Part shown: piece by piece, positions 37,850-50,200 of the stretch | Position numbering within the stretch: position 1 is the stretch's first letter | Layout of the letters: each line of letters opens with the position of its first letter | Assembly (NCBI RefSeq): GCF_001522545.3 | Contig: NC_031799.1 | Coordinates: 48,496,096-48,560,095, forward strand | DNA length: 64,000 nt | Direction of reading: 5' to 3' | DNA from: Parus major | Lineage: Eukaryota; Chordata; Aves; Passeriformes; Paridae | Made by a program: the position numbers and the translations under genes | The notes under the pieces: generated by a model | Databases searched by the model: none | Told to the model about the DNA's origin: nothing | What the model saw: only the letters and a program-made list of their open reading frames with translations

Positions 37850-39154
37850 TACCTACTTTGCTCTTTTAACTCTCTCTAGCCTCGGTTCCCGGTAGCCTCT
37901 CAAGACATCACTCCTTTAATTTACCATGGCATAGCTTATTTCCTACCTGTGGTCAAGGGCAGCTACTCTTAAGAAACAAGGCTCTGCCTTTACCCATTTC
38001 TCAGTTTGGGCTGTCTCCACCTGTCACAGGACATTAGGCAGGCATTGCTTCTGTTCGGTCATATCCAAAACTTAAGTAGCATTTATAAACAAAATTAAAA
38101 ACATTTGTAACTGAGATGGACAAAAGGTATTAAATAAGATCTGTTTAATTAAACAAGAGCTGTGATAGTAGCCTAGATGGCTAAGATTTATGAAAATCTT
38201 GATTCAACACTATTTTGATAGACTGAGATCACATCTAGTGATGAGAGTTGATGAGTACAAGGATTTTCACATTTACTGCAAATGAAGGAATAAGTGTGTT
38301 GGCAATTAGAGACTTTGGGGGAATATAAAAGATCAGCCCCTGAAATTGAATTTAGATGTGACTGTTCTGTTTTCTGTGATTGATCAGGCTCGTGCAATGC
38401 CTCAGCTTTTCATTAATGTCAATGGCTAGATTCATGGGCTCTGCCACATCAGCACAGGGAAGGCCACTTGAATTCTGCTTTCATTCTTCTTTTCATACTT
38501 CCCTGGAGTTCAAAGGTCAGCAATCAAAGTGCTCATCAACCAGCCAAAACTGAAACCTTTTCTGCCTCACTGAACAGACTCTGAAAAAGCCCTGGCTGTA
38601 TGGATTATTTGTATTGCTGTTTGCCATTGTTATTTGTCTTACAAATAGAAGAAAAAAAAGTCACCTGCATTAGTCCTGGCATCCTGTATGAAATTATTTC
38701 TCATGTCTGTGCAAACAAGTATCTATATTTTATGTTTATCCTATAACAAGTTATGATTTCCATAGTGCATGTGTCATCCAAACACATATAAATACTCTTC
38801 AGACAATGAAAGAGCTAGCTTAGGTCAAGGGTGTTCTTCATTTATGGAATAGACTGTGAATCATTTTTTTTGCCATAAGTGAAAGGATTATCATGCTTAC
38901 TGGACCATTGAAGACTTCTCAGAATTTATTGCTAGAGCTTCACTTCAGTTTTATGAAAACTTGCATCATTACAGTATCTTAAAGACAAAACATAGCCAAA
39001 AACAAAAAAACCCAAGCAAACAAAATAAAAAACTAAACAGTAACAAAAATAACAAAGTAGAACTTGACTAATAAGTGAGGAAATATCCTTGTTAAAGTTT
39101 ATGAAAGTCAATTTTTTTTCTCATCTAAGGCACTTGAAATTAAATAATATATGG

Positions 39155-39203
39155 TTATCTGTAAGGTCCTGTCCAACCCAAACCTGTCTATGATTTTATG
39201 ACT
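39155..39203 (+). mobile_element. CR1 LINE 3' tail fragment, sense
   Basis: AGGTCCTGTCCAACCCAAAC, then TGTCTATGATTTTATGA, matches the final CR1 3' block and terminal repeat. Only about 50 bp remain, so the call rests on a short match. Confidence 0.5.
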
Positions 39204-41084
39204 ATTTCTACACAGTGTGGAATCACCTTCTAAGGACATTTGTCCTACAATACCACTGTTAAGAAAAGAACAACTTATTTAGGCACCACATGATACGTGG
39301 CTAAGTGCAACCAAACAAAGGGAAATGGAATATTATGAGCACCAGAAAGGGAACATAAAGAAGTGATACATGCACTTATCCTTTCTCCTGTTTTATTCTA
39401 GGCCACATCTCTCCAGCAACTGCTTTTGTTTTATGTTATTCCTCAATCTGGCAGGTGTTCTGATAGCTACCTGAGTCTTTGGTTAACCAGCTGGACAGTA
39501 TTCGTGAAACCAGCAGCTATTAAAGCAGAGGCATACGTTTTCCCCTTCATGGCATGCTTGGGCTCTGCCTGCCAACAGTCTTTAAAAAATAATCCCCAAC
39601 TTCAATTACAAACTGAATGTTTTAATTTATTTCTATGCATACACACACAGGCAGACAAGCTTGACAGACATTTTTTTTTCTAATTTTTATTTTCACTTAG
39701 CAAAAAAAAAAAGTAGATTGTTCAGTATGCACTTGCATAAAAGTTGCAATTTGTAGAAGGTTGGGATAGTGGTGCATTAAAAGGGAGAACACCCTCAAAG
39801 TGTGTGTGCATGGAGTAATTTCTTTTTGCTCTCACTGCTGTGGTTGATGTTTTATTCAGATGATATCTAAAGACACTTAGTTAATTAGCTCAAGGAAGCA
39901 ACACAAAAATTTAAGTTAGGTCAGGTAATGAGTTCTGCAGTTTCAGCTGGCTTCCCTGGGTGATTTAGCAGAACAGCATTATGTTTTCTCTTGGCCTTGG
40001 AAATCCTCAGGCTTAACTCCCAAACTTTCACTTCAGCACTCACAATATCTGCTATCTAACTGATAAATTAAAAATGACAGTGGATGAGAAATGAAGAATA
40101 AATTGGCTATTCTGAGTTCAGCACTAAAGGACAGTAGCTCGGATGATTCACCTTCAAGGACCAAAGGCAGAAAGAGCATTTGAAAGCTGAGTGCTCTCCC
40201 CGAAGGTATCTACCAGCCAGCATGAATTTAAGGGATATACCACTGATGTCCACTGAACAATGAGGGTCAGTGCCAAGCAGTTGGAAAGGGACTCTTGCCA
40301 GCAGGCAGCTGGCAGAGGTGAAGTAGTGCAGGAAAAAGCCCTGCTTGGGTCATTATGGACACACAACGTGCAGACATATGTCAGTGCTGCCAATTACACC
40401 ATGGATGTTACACTGCACCTAAACAGAAATTAACTGTATTTTCGGCAATAAGGCAACAAAGAGTTCCTCAGTTTCTTTTCATTAGTCCATGTTATGTACG
40501 AAAAATGCAAAAAAGGAAATATGATTAGTCTATGTTCACAACATTAGCCCAGCTTGCTGCAGTGTTTTAAATCCTGAAGAAATTTTATCCATTCTCTCCT
40601 TTTGCTGATCAGTAGAAAATCTCATATACACTACTGCTGCAGTTGTTTCTGCTGCTTTTTGTTTCTACTTTTTTCTGGACTTTGGGGCTTGTCTCTTTTT
40701 TCCGATATTGAAAATTACTTAATATCTCAGTCTGAATACGGCATAATTTTCCATCTCTCTAGAGAGTGTGAAAGCAAATATATTGAAACAAAGCAATATC
40801 TTCATCAATTTGTTGGGAAAAATGCAAGAATGAAGTAGTTTATTTTTCTTGTAAGTATGAATAGAGAAAAGGTTATGGCCAAAAAAAGGAATGTTCAGAG
40901 ACAATATATTTTGCAGCAAGGGTATATTTTTCAGAGCGGAACTTTTATATTGCTCTCCAGTCAAGACTTGCATTATTTATTTAGTCATATGAAATTTATC
41001 TCAGAAAATAAATAAATTGGAAATTGGATTTCCCAGATGACAGACAGTGTAATTATCATAATTTGTATTATTTTCACTGGTCAT

Positions 41085-41262
41085 TTCAAATTTTTATTCT
41101 TTTTTTACTCCTCCACTTTTCCTTTTTTTTTCTTTTTTTGGTGGTCTTGTTTGTTTGTGGGGTTATTTAGTTTTGATTGTTTGTTTTCTGTTTGTTTGGA
41201 TTTGTTTTGGTTTTTTTTTTCCTTTTTTATTTTTGTGGATTTTTTTGAAGGGTTTTTTGTGT
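41085..41262. repeat. T-rich low-complexity tract
   Basis: Long T runs broken by single G or C. The 75-codon frame at 41037-41264 is mostly phenylalanine and follows from the composition. Confidence 0.9.
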
Positions 41263-41611
41263 GAAACAAAAGAGAAATGTATGTGTAATTGTTGCAAATC
41301 AGGGCAGTATTAGGGGTTATAAATACCCATAAGGATGCCAGACTACTGAGTTAGCTAATAGCTGTATTGATCAGATGCTTGATGCAGTCTGGAAGCACAG
41401 GAATGATGCTCGACATGGATTCATTCATTCACATCTTGTTGCAGTGCCAGTGTACAACTGTACTCTGCAATGCAACATCACTTGTACTAAAGGTGTTTTT
41501 GTTATGTTAGATAGCTCTGTACAACTCAGGAAAGGTAGTACTTCAGATCTCTGCTGGATTTCTTAAAATCAGAATTTCTTTGGCTTTTCCCAGCTCACAG
41601 GAACTCTCACA

Positions 41612-42232
41612 CTCGGTCAGCAGTGTGCTCTCGTAGTCAGGAATGCTATCTGTGTCCTGGGGTGCATCATCACTGGGCAAGGGAGGGGTTCAATCTGCTC
41701 TGCTTTGAACTGGGATATCCTCACCTTGAGTCCTGTGAGCAGTTTTGGTCTTCATAATATGAGAATATTAAGCTGTTAAAGAACATTCGAAGAAGGGCCA
41801 TGAAGATGGTGAAGGGCCTTGAGGTGAAGCCATATGAGGAGTGGCTGAGGTCACTTGGTCTGTTCAGCCTGGAGGAGACTGAGGGGAGACCTCAGTGCAG
41901 TTACAGCTTCCTTGTGAGGGGAAGAGGAGGGGCAAACACTGATCTTTTCTCTGTGGTGACAGTGACAGGAACTGAGGGGATGGCCTGAAACTGTGTCAGA
42001 GGAGGTTTAGATCGGTTATCTGGAAAATATTCTTCCCCCAGAGCATGGCTGGAACAGGCTTCCCAGGGAAGTGGTCACAGCACCAAGCCTCACAGAGCTC
42101 AAGAAGCATTTGGACAATATTCTCAGACACATGGTGTGATTCTTCAGGCTATCCTGCTCAGGAACAGGAATTGGACTTTGATGGTCCTGATGGGTCCCTT
42201 TCAACTCAGAATATTCTAGTTTTTATGACTGA
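41612..42232 (+). mobile_element. CR1 LINE fragment, sense, 5'-truncated
   Basis: The sequence runs through the CR1 3' region in order: GTCAGCAGTGTGCTCTCG, GTGTCCTGGGGTGCATCA, GAAGATGGTGAAGGGCCTTG, GAGGAGTGGCTGAGGTCACT, GAAGTGGTCACAGCACCAAG, then GGTCCCTTTCAACTCAGAAT and a worn terminal repeat. This is the same CR1 type as at 2326-3465, in the other orientation. The frame at 41800-41988 preserves a CR1 ORF2 C-terminal fragment (ending soon after a frameshift), not a host protein. Confidence 0.93.
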
Positions 42233-42342
42233 ATGGAATGTACCATGGATATGTCTATGAATGAAAACACATAGTTAGGACTGACACTGATGAAGGATTA
42301 TTCTGCCTGTGTCACTTTCTTCCATTTAAAAATATTTAGTAG

Positions 42343-42403
42343 TATAGGATCAATAAGGTTGTAAAAGACTTCTAAGATCAAATCCAATTACTGGTCAGAA
42401 ATG
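42343..42403 (-). mobile_element. CR1 LINE 3' tail fragment, antisense
   Basis: ATAGGATCAATAAGGTTGTA followed by AAAGACTTCTAAGATCAAAT is the minus-strand CR1 3' end (TTGGAAAAGACCTCTAAGATC type). It lies 110 bp from the end of the sense CR1 copy and is a different CR1 subtype, so a separate insertion. Confidence 0.7.
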
Positions 42404-42407
42404 TGTG

Positions 42408-42480
42408 TGTGTCTATCTGTATGTATACATATATATATATTTTATATATATACACTCAATATATAGAAATATATTTAGAG
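42408..42480. repeat. TG/TA microsatellite
   Basis: TG and TA dinucleotide runs, with TATATATATA near 42431 and again near 42443. Confidence 0.85.
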
Positions 42481-42788
42481 TATAAGTACTTATATGTGTT
42501 ATAGTACTTATTTATAACATAAATATCATGTTAGCAGCAACTATTCTGCTACCACCTTTTTCCAAGGCTTTGTATAAAAGCCCTGTCTTGAGGTCATCTG
42601 GATGGGAAAGAGGATGATATTTTTTGGTTTTACTTTTGCGTTGGATGTCTGACTACACATTCATTTCGAATGGAATCCCACAAAATTTAATTCATAACTA
42701 AAGTATTGCAGAATGCTCTACTTGAGTAATAAATATAAAAGAGCTACTTAAGTGTGCATAAAATCTTTTGTCAAGTGATTCAGAGAAT

Positions 42789-43878
42789 TATATTTGAGTT
42801 GCAGGCCCGGATTTTGGTAACAAGGGGACTACTGGCACGGCTTCTATGAGAAGCTGCCAAAACCTTTGTCCATGTCCTGCAGACCCAATCTGTGTTGGCT
42901 TCAAGGCCAAGGCCTTGCTAGTCAGAGATGGTAGTAATGCCTCTGTGATAGCATATTTAAGAAGGGGTAAAAAAAAATTGTGTTGATATAATTTGGGCCA
43001 TAGAAGAGCAGGGTGAGAATTTGTGAGAGGAACATCTCTGCAGACACCGAGGTCAGTGGAGAACAAGAACTGAACTGGGGCAGGAGGTGCTCCCGGTGCC
43101 AGAGAAGAGATTCCTCTGTAGCTCATGTTCCACAGTATGATGAGGCAGGATGTGACTCTGCAGCCCATGGAGGGTCATGGTGGAGCAGAGATACACCTGC
43201 AGCCCGTGGAGAAGACCCACACTGGAGGAGGTGGATGCCTTCGAGGAGGCTGTGAGCCCATGGGAGGCCTGTGGTGGATGGAGCAGGGTCCTGGGAGGGG
43301 TCACTGGACCCACAGAGAAATGGGCCCACACTGGAGCAGGTTTCCTGCTAAGACTTGTGGCTCCTTGTGGGACCCTCTCTGAAGCAGCCTGTCCATGGAG
43401 GACTGCACCCCATGGAAGAGTGACCCATGTTAGAGTAGTTAATGGCAAACTATCTCCTGCGGGAGAAACTCCACCCTGGAACAGGGGAAAAACTTCTCTC
43501 CCTGAGCAGTTACAGAAATTTTGCATGAACTGACCATAAACCCCACTACCTGTCTCCCTGCACTGCAGGGGCAAGAGGTAGGGACTGTGAAGGAGGGAGG
43601 GATGGGAAGAAAGTGGTTTTAAGATTCATTTTACTTCTCATTATCCTGATGATTCTGATTTTTTCATATCCTGAAAATTCTGATTTTGTTGGTTAAAAAT
43701 TTGGTTAATATTCCCAAGCTGAGTCTGTGTTGCCTGAGATGGTAATTGGTAAATGATGTCTCTTGGGCCCTATTTCAGCCCATGAACATTTTGTTATATT
43801 TTCCGTCTCCTATCCAGTGGAACGGAGTGATAGAGAGCCAGCAGATACCTGGTATCTACCCATGTTAAAATCACCACA
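42789..43878 (-). mobile_element. endogenous retrovirus solo LTR, antisense (about 1.09 kb)
   Basis: On the minus strand this begins TGTGGTGATTTTAACATGGG and follows the same order of blocks as the LTR at 8231-9278: the ACCAATTACCATCTCAGGCA block, a GC-rich centre with CTGCTCCA-GTGGG and GGGCTGCAGGTGTATCTCTG modules, GGGAGCACCTCCTGCCCC, TATCACAGAGGCATTACTAC, and the end CTTGTTACCAAAATCC. The centre is better aligned between copies than the 5' end. No internal retroviral genes adjoin. The overlapping frames (largest 43053-43574, minus, 173 codons) come from the GC-rich modules. The target duplication is unclear; ATATT/ATATC is possible if the 3' end is placed a few bases further in. Confidence 0.85.
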
Positions 43879-46330
43879 ATATCAACAGCTGTGCAAACTG
43901 GAATAGTGTGGCACTAGAATGCATCATATTAGAGATGTATCTCTATTCTTTTAGCACCAACTTTGAGAACTTGTCACATGAGGTGTTTTGAAAAATAGAG
44001 TATGGGCCAAATTCATCCAAAGCAATTTATTTTTTTCCAGAACATACCAGTTATATGTCTATTAAGAACTGACTTATTATTATTTCAGCAATATTTAACA
44101 CTTTCTGCATTTAAAAATATACCATAGAGCTATAAAATGGACATATGGTTTCTTCAAGTTGTGCTGAACTATTTTGTTTAACCAGTGAAATCTGGGAACC
44201 ATTAATACTTAATATCTGGAACGTGGAAGAAGAAAAAAATCCGGAAACATTCATGTGGCATCTGCTTTAGCTAAGACCCTTGTCTCAATGGACATGCTCA
44301 TTTGATTTGCGTAGGACTCTTCCTTTGAAACCTATTCAAAAGGAAAACAACAGTAATCATGTTACCTTGGATTTCTTTTATCATACACTTAAAAATTTCT
44401 TGTAAGTCTAATTAGTATGACTATTCTTGTCATCCAGATACTAAACAGAGGTTCAGAGAAGTAAAAAATACTTGGGCATAATAAATCAGCAGAGCTGACA
44501 ATGCAAGGCAGTGTGCATGGTCTGCAGACTTTAACTTGGCCACACCACCTTTCAGCATATTGACTTAACCTTTCCAACAATGTTTAACATCCTAAGTGTA
44601 CATTTGTTTCCCTTTTGGGCAGCCTTCCGTCTACCTGTCCATTGGAAGATGTAGGCCATGAGGGACACGACCATTGTTTACACTTTCGGGTGGAAACTAC
44701 CTACTTTGATTTCTTATGGATCAAAAATTTGTTTTGCTAGTCAAAGAAGATGGATGTGGCTAAAATAATTAATAATAACTAATAAATATTTATAGCTATA
44801 ATGAATTATGTGATGCATAATTGATTGTCTACTGTATAATATATAATACAACTCTGTATTGCAGCTATCTACAATATATAATTTATATTATGCAATTATA
44901 ATTATACTTAATTATAGTCATTCTGGTAATAGCTCCCCCTCAGTCAATGTACTTTGACAAGTCTGGTTTATTATTCAGCCGTTTAATCATTGCTGTGTAC
45001 TCAATATCATTTTAATACATTTCAGAGGAAATTAAATCTGTGATGCTGCATCTGAAAGTCACTTCTCAAGGACCAAAAGTTTCACCCCTTCTATCTTCTA
45101 TGCAACTGTTCTGAGGGAAAGAAGTATCTATGGATTTGAAGGCCCCCTGACAAACTATTGTTATTCCCTCCTAATTCCAATGTCCCAGCAGCTACCACAC
45201 AATTCTCAGAGCAAGAAGTCCTTTGCAGACTTTCCAAATTTAGGAAATTTCCCAGAAAGAGATAGTGGTATGTAAGTTTCCAAACATAAATACTTTTAAA
45301 CTATTTCAACGGGTTTAAACTGAGATTAAAATGTGCATTATCCAAGTTCCAAGAAACTATGATAAACTGCACGCTGTTTTGCTTGATTTTCTGCAAATGT
45401 CCACAGCCCCTAAGATGTTCTGTTTTCAAATTTATAACAATTTAAATTATTTTAACAATTAAAAAAACAGAGGTGATGTTTATGTATGCCTTTAAACAGT
45501 TGACGTGTAGTGTTATTTGTCTACTAACAACAACTCAGGATTTTTCAGACTCTTGTGTTTAGTGTGGAGAGGACAAAATACTTAGGCAAAACTAGCAAGC
45601 TCAGGCAGGAAGTCATCAGTCTCTGCACACTGATATTTGAAGGCTCTCTTGGCACCAAAAGAAAACATGCTGAAGTCAAATACTGCCTTTATGAGTAGAA
45701 TTTCAACTCACTCAGACCAACAGAGATTTTTGCTGTGCTTTCCAATTTTAGCAGATAAGAGTCTTTCTGATTGACAGGACTTCATTTACTGGAGGACTTA
45801 ATAGGGCTGTTGCTTGGCTAGTGATAAATTAAGTGGTTATTGATCATTATTTTTGTGTCATGTCTAATAGAGTGCAGATGAAAATCACTATGTATGAAAA
45901 CTAGTTATCTCTTTCCTTCAATTATATTACTTTATAGCACATTGTGTTACCTCCAGTGTTGTTTTGAAATAGTTTTCTCTCTGAGAAAAGCTGCTCTAAA
46001 CCTGGCTGAAAATGGAAACACAAAAACAGGGAGGGAAGAATGGCAGTCATTAGGGGTTCTTTTGACATCTTTGGAAGAATGTCCATTCCTTATTCTTTAA
46101 GAGCTTTTTCTTGAATTTTTATCCAAGAATTATCTTTCTCATTATAGCTGTGTAATCCTGTGAAGAGCTGAACTACATTAAAATCTTAGTTGCTTTCTGA
46201 CATTTTATTTACTCTGCTATCAATGGAAATTATGGATGTTTATTACAATTCAGAATCAGTTTCTTCATCCCTGTGATGAAAGGATACTCTGCTTCTGGAA
46301 GGTCAGACAGCTACAGAAGCTGAATTGGGC
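43879..46330. other. unique AT-rich DNA, no gene seen
   Basis: No supported gene. A very AT-rich patch lies at about 44760-44925. All frames are short and unrecognised. Confidence 0.55.
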
Positions 46331-46684
46331 TGTGTTGCCGACTTTCTGGCCCTGGTACAGTGAAAGCCATGGGAGAGATAAACTCAAGGCAAGAACAGAA
46401 GTGAGGACATCATGTCTGGTCACTCTGACCCTCTGATACTGACCTGATGAGGGAAGATAGAACAAAGACTGCTGGCAAAAGAGATCATAAAGGACATTAC
46501 TAGTGTAAGAATAATAATCAGAAGACTGTGTTTCTAAGGGGACTGGGACAAAAGGGTCAGAGTGGAAAATTTTGTATGAACATAGTGACCTATGAATACT
46601 GGTAAACTGTGTAATAAACTGGCTTTGATTTGCTGGCATAAGCAGAGTCCCTGTCAGTCAATCCTTGCTCTGCTGACTTCTGCA
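46331..46684 (+). mobile_element. probable endogenous retrovirus LTR
   Basis: The 3' part has the layout of an LTR end: AATAAA at 46613-46618, then TTTGCTGGCATAAGCAGAGT and a C/T-rich U5-like end closing in CTTCTGCA. A possible start TGTGTTGCCGACTTTCTGGC is at 46331. An alternative start at 46112 would give a 6-bp flanking match TTTTCT, but that is weak in T-rich DNA. The minus-strand frame at 46265-46639 overlaps the element and has no known domain. Confidence 0.5.
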
Positions 46685-47209
46685 TTTTCTATGTTGCACA
46701 CTGTTTCTGTGGAAAAAAAAACAAACTACACAGCTGCAAATGAATTTGTTGTGAGCTTTTTCTCACAGTAGTCTGGGTCTGGTATTTATGAGTTTCTCTC
46801 TGTTTCTCTGTTCGCAGTTTTTTATGGTACTGGGTCATGATGTAGAAATTGAGTATCAGTTTCCCAGGAAACAATAACCATATGTGTTATTGCATAACTT
46901 CACAAAGTGGGGGTGGTAGAAGAGGTGGCTTCTATCCTTTCTAAACTTCTAAATGGAAGCTGGAGATGGAGTTACCATGGTAGATGCCAGTATAACTCAG
47001 GGACATAGAGGCTGGTATGACAGACACCATGACTTGATCACACGATCCACTTTCAGATAGCTGGGCTCCCAGGGCCTTCATCACCCTGGCAGTGCTTTGG
47101 TTTCCCCTAAAAGAGTAGAAATTGCCACATCCTCTCTCTTTAAAGAGAAATGTAGGATTGAAAAATTATCTTGGTTTTTGTTGTGGTTTTTTTACTTGTT
47201 TGTTAGTTT

Positions 47210-47242
<33 letters not shown>

Positions 47243-50200
47243 CTAAGGACAATAAAAATATTTGTTCTGACACCCCAGTAGGACAGAAAATAGTTTAGTT
47301 TTTTTTTGAATACTTGTTTGTTCCTTCCTTCTCTTCATGCATCTTAAAAAACAAATGTCTCAACACTTCTGCTGTAAGAAAGCTCCTAAGCAAAAGAAAG
47401 ACAATATTTTCCTATATACAGTATTATAGGAGTTCATCTTGTGCAGCTGGACAGGGTCTGTAATAAATGGTGGGGAGGAGAGGACTCCCCTATTAATCAA
47501 ATGTTCAGAGGCTTCATGGGGCAGTTTGCAAGCAATCTGCAGCTGAGAAATTATATTATGTCTCATTACCCCAAAGGTGGTGGATAGAGTCCACAGCACA
47601 GTAAGGATCATCCTCCTTCTGCATTCATTAATGTAAAGCATTGAGAAGAATGCATGTAGAATGTTCTTTACATTTTTCACAGCGTGGAGAAGTGCAGGTT
47701 ATCAAAAGGCAATAGCTACAATGATTTTGAACAAGGTTGCATGTCAGAAGGGATGAAGAGGCTCTGTCCCAACCCCACTCATTTCACCAGGGTAGACAGG
47801 GTAATATTGGAATCCAATCTGCCAAATCAACTGCCACTTTGCAAACAACTTTTTTTTTCTACTTTGTTTTCTAGAAGGTATACGGTATACCAGAAGATCA
47901 ACTTCTGTGTGAACTGCACACTGCTGCAGCAGCTATATATTGCATCATTTCTAAGATTTCTTCTATGTTTTAGATGCTCTTAAGTAACCTGAGAGTCATT
48001 TTGGACACCTCACATTTTATACCTCCAAATCTATCAGAATATCACCTTAATACCATTTTTGTAACACGGCTGATTTTGGTTTTGCCCTTTCAGACAACTT
48101 TAAGTTTCTTTGTAAGTACACACATAATTCTTATGATTCAGTGCATATACAGCAAATAACAATGTGACTCAGATCTGAATTGTCTAGGTCCATCTCAAAC
48201 AGATTCTGAATGTGCCCCTGGCTCTTCAGTCATCTCTCTGTTACCAATGAAATCTTGCCTGCATTAATCTCATAGCAGCAATCCCTGCAGTGACTCTTAA
48301 GGGAGAGTGCAGTGGAACCAGATTCCTAGTTAAGACTTCAGTGCCCGAAATAGTAATTGGGTATCTCTAATGATTTATTTCCTGTTATATAAGAAGAATG
48401 CAAACTAAATATAACTTTTTGAGAAAGCATGTAATGACTTGGGGCCTGGGAAAAAGTAATTGTTCCTATGAGATAAGTTATACTTGGAGACGTGAGAGGA
48501 TATTTATACTCTGTATATTTATTTATACTTCATATATATGTACAAATACCTGTATCCTATATAAACTTAGCATATAAATATATGTTCAGATTTATTTGGT
48601 CTTTCATTATTATCATTATTGAAAAATAATTTGTTATGAAAACTGTTCCAGAATTGCATCATTCCTCTGAGTTGTTGAGTTGGATGTGTAAATCAGTTCT
48701 GGTGAAGAATAAGTTTTAATTCTGGCACCCTTCTCCTGAAGTGTAATTTCAAAAGTACCTTTGGCTTCAATTCTGCAACTGAGTCATTAGAAGACCCTTT
48801 ATCTCAAATTCAAACACATAAACAAAAGGAAAAGCTTTGAAACAGAAGGCTAAGATGATATATGAAGGAAATTGAAACTTGGATGTGAGATGAGGTAAAA
48901 AAGACAGATTAGTGGCTACTTGCTTTATTTATCTGTAAATAATCATACTGTACTCCTTTGTTCTGGAAGGAATTTGCTGTTTTTTCTGGTTTTGCTGCTG
49001 TGTCAGAGTAGGCAGTATAGACAAACTCTCACTCATTCTATCAAAAAAGACACACCACCCTACTTGCAAGTACAGAAGTGTCTGTTTAGGCCAGACATTT
49101 GCAAGGTTCATTATGATGACTAGTTTTATGAACTCATGGCAATCTTTCTGACAGAAGAAAGACTAGGCATAGATCATTGTTTATGATTTTTTTAAAATTG
49201 TTTTTTATAAAAATATCATGTAAAAATATTGGGTCTTAGCTAGATAAATATATTCTTAACACCTACTGTTGATTTGTAGATGTTTTACATGGTTATGCCA
49301 AGCTTCTTTCAAGTCTGTATTTCAAAATAACATAAATATTGCCATTGTCTCTTCAATTTTTGCCAGTACTACAAGCTGTTCTTTTGGTATTTTTAATATT
49401 TGGTTACCTTTAGCCAAGACAGCTTCCTCTTTCCTTAAAAATCATAATAGCTGAAGTGAAAGAGCTGCATAAAAATTAATTGGGTCTATAAGCATAATTT
49501 AGAATAGTGACGCCATTTAAACGTGACAATTGCAAGATGTTTGAATGTAGGATACAAATCTTATCATCAAAATCTTTTTGATATTTTGACAGTTGAATTT
49601 AGATGAGATAGAAAATGTGTACACAGTTATATAGTCCCTTATCTTCCTTATCACTTTAACATGGTGGGAAGAAAAAAGAAATTAAAAAAATATAAAATAC
49701 CAAAACTTCTGCTTTTAAACTTTTAATATTTTAAAATACTAAAACTTCTGCAATAGGAGTGAAGGAAATTAATTAGTGGGTTATTCCTCACTTAGTCATT
49801 TTCTTGGTGTCAATAACTGAAGGGCTGTACAAGTAGCTTCTATTTCATGGCAAAAAGGTATATTCCTATCTCTTTCTGGTTTGAGTGCTTGGAGGTTCAA
49901 GTACCAGAAAAAGGTAATTATGTGAAAAAAACTAACATGAAACCACCACTTTCATATTCCTCATACCTTTTCATCCACAAGGCATTTAGTTAATTGCTCA
50001 GCTGGCAATCCATGAATAGGTTGATCACATGCATATCTAGTGTTCTGATTTCTCCAGAGTTATTATCAGAATTATATCTGTGTCCAAAGCAGACTCGCTG
50101 ATGGAAATGCAGTCTTCTGGGGAGCTGAATTAAAACTTACTTGTTTCTTTTTTCTTACTGCTTTTGGGAGTGTAAGAATAATGGGAAAGCTGGACATTTT

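Larger units (their letters stand above)
37621..37909 (+). mobile_element. endogenous retrovirus solo LTR (about 290 bp)
   Basis: The element starts TGTTGTAGCCTCAGGCCCAA and ends CAAGACATCA. It holds, in order, a TATA box (37747-37754), a CpG-rich stretch with six CpGs between 37763 and 37798, an AATAAA signal (37844-37849) and a U5-like end. This TATA-to-poly(A) spacing of about 100 bp fits a short-R retroviral LTR, and the sequence resembles an LTR family I remember from songbirds. No coding region adjoins it. I could not find a matching target duplication, so the ends may have changed since insertion. Confidence 0.8.
37910..41611. other. unique AT-rich DNA, no gene seen
   Basis: No supported gene. 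Contains an A-rich patch (about 39000-39055), a short CR1 tail and a T-rich tract, both listed separately. The part at 40090-40390 is less AT-rich but not assigned. Confidence 0.55.

Noticed and set aside
43053..43574. 173-codon minus-strand frame as a gene
   Set aside because: It lies wholly within the GC-rich modules of an antisense LTR; similar overlapping frames occur in the sister copy at 8708-9153.
46112..46690. LTR with 6-bp TTTTCT target duplication
   Set aside because: The flanking match is in T-rich DNA and the putative start lacks other LTR features; only the 3' part is kept as probable.
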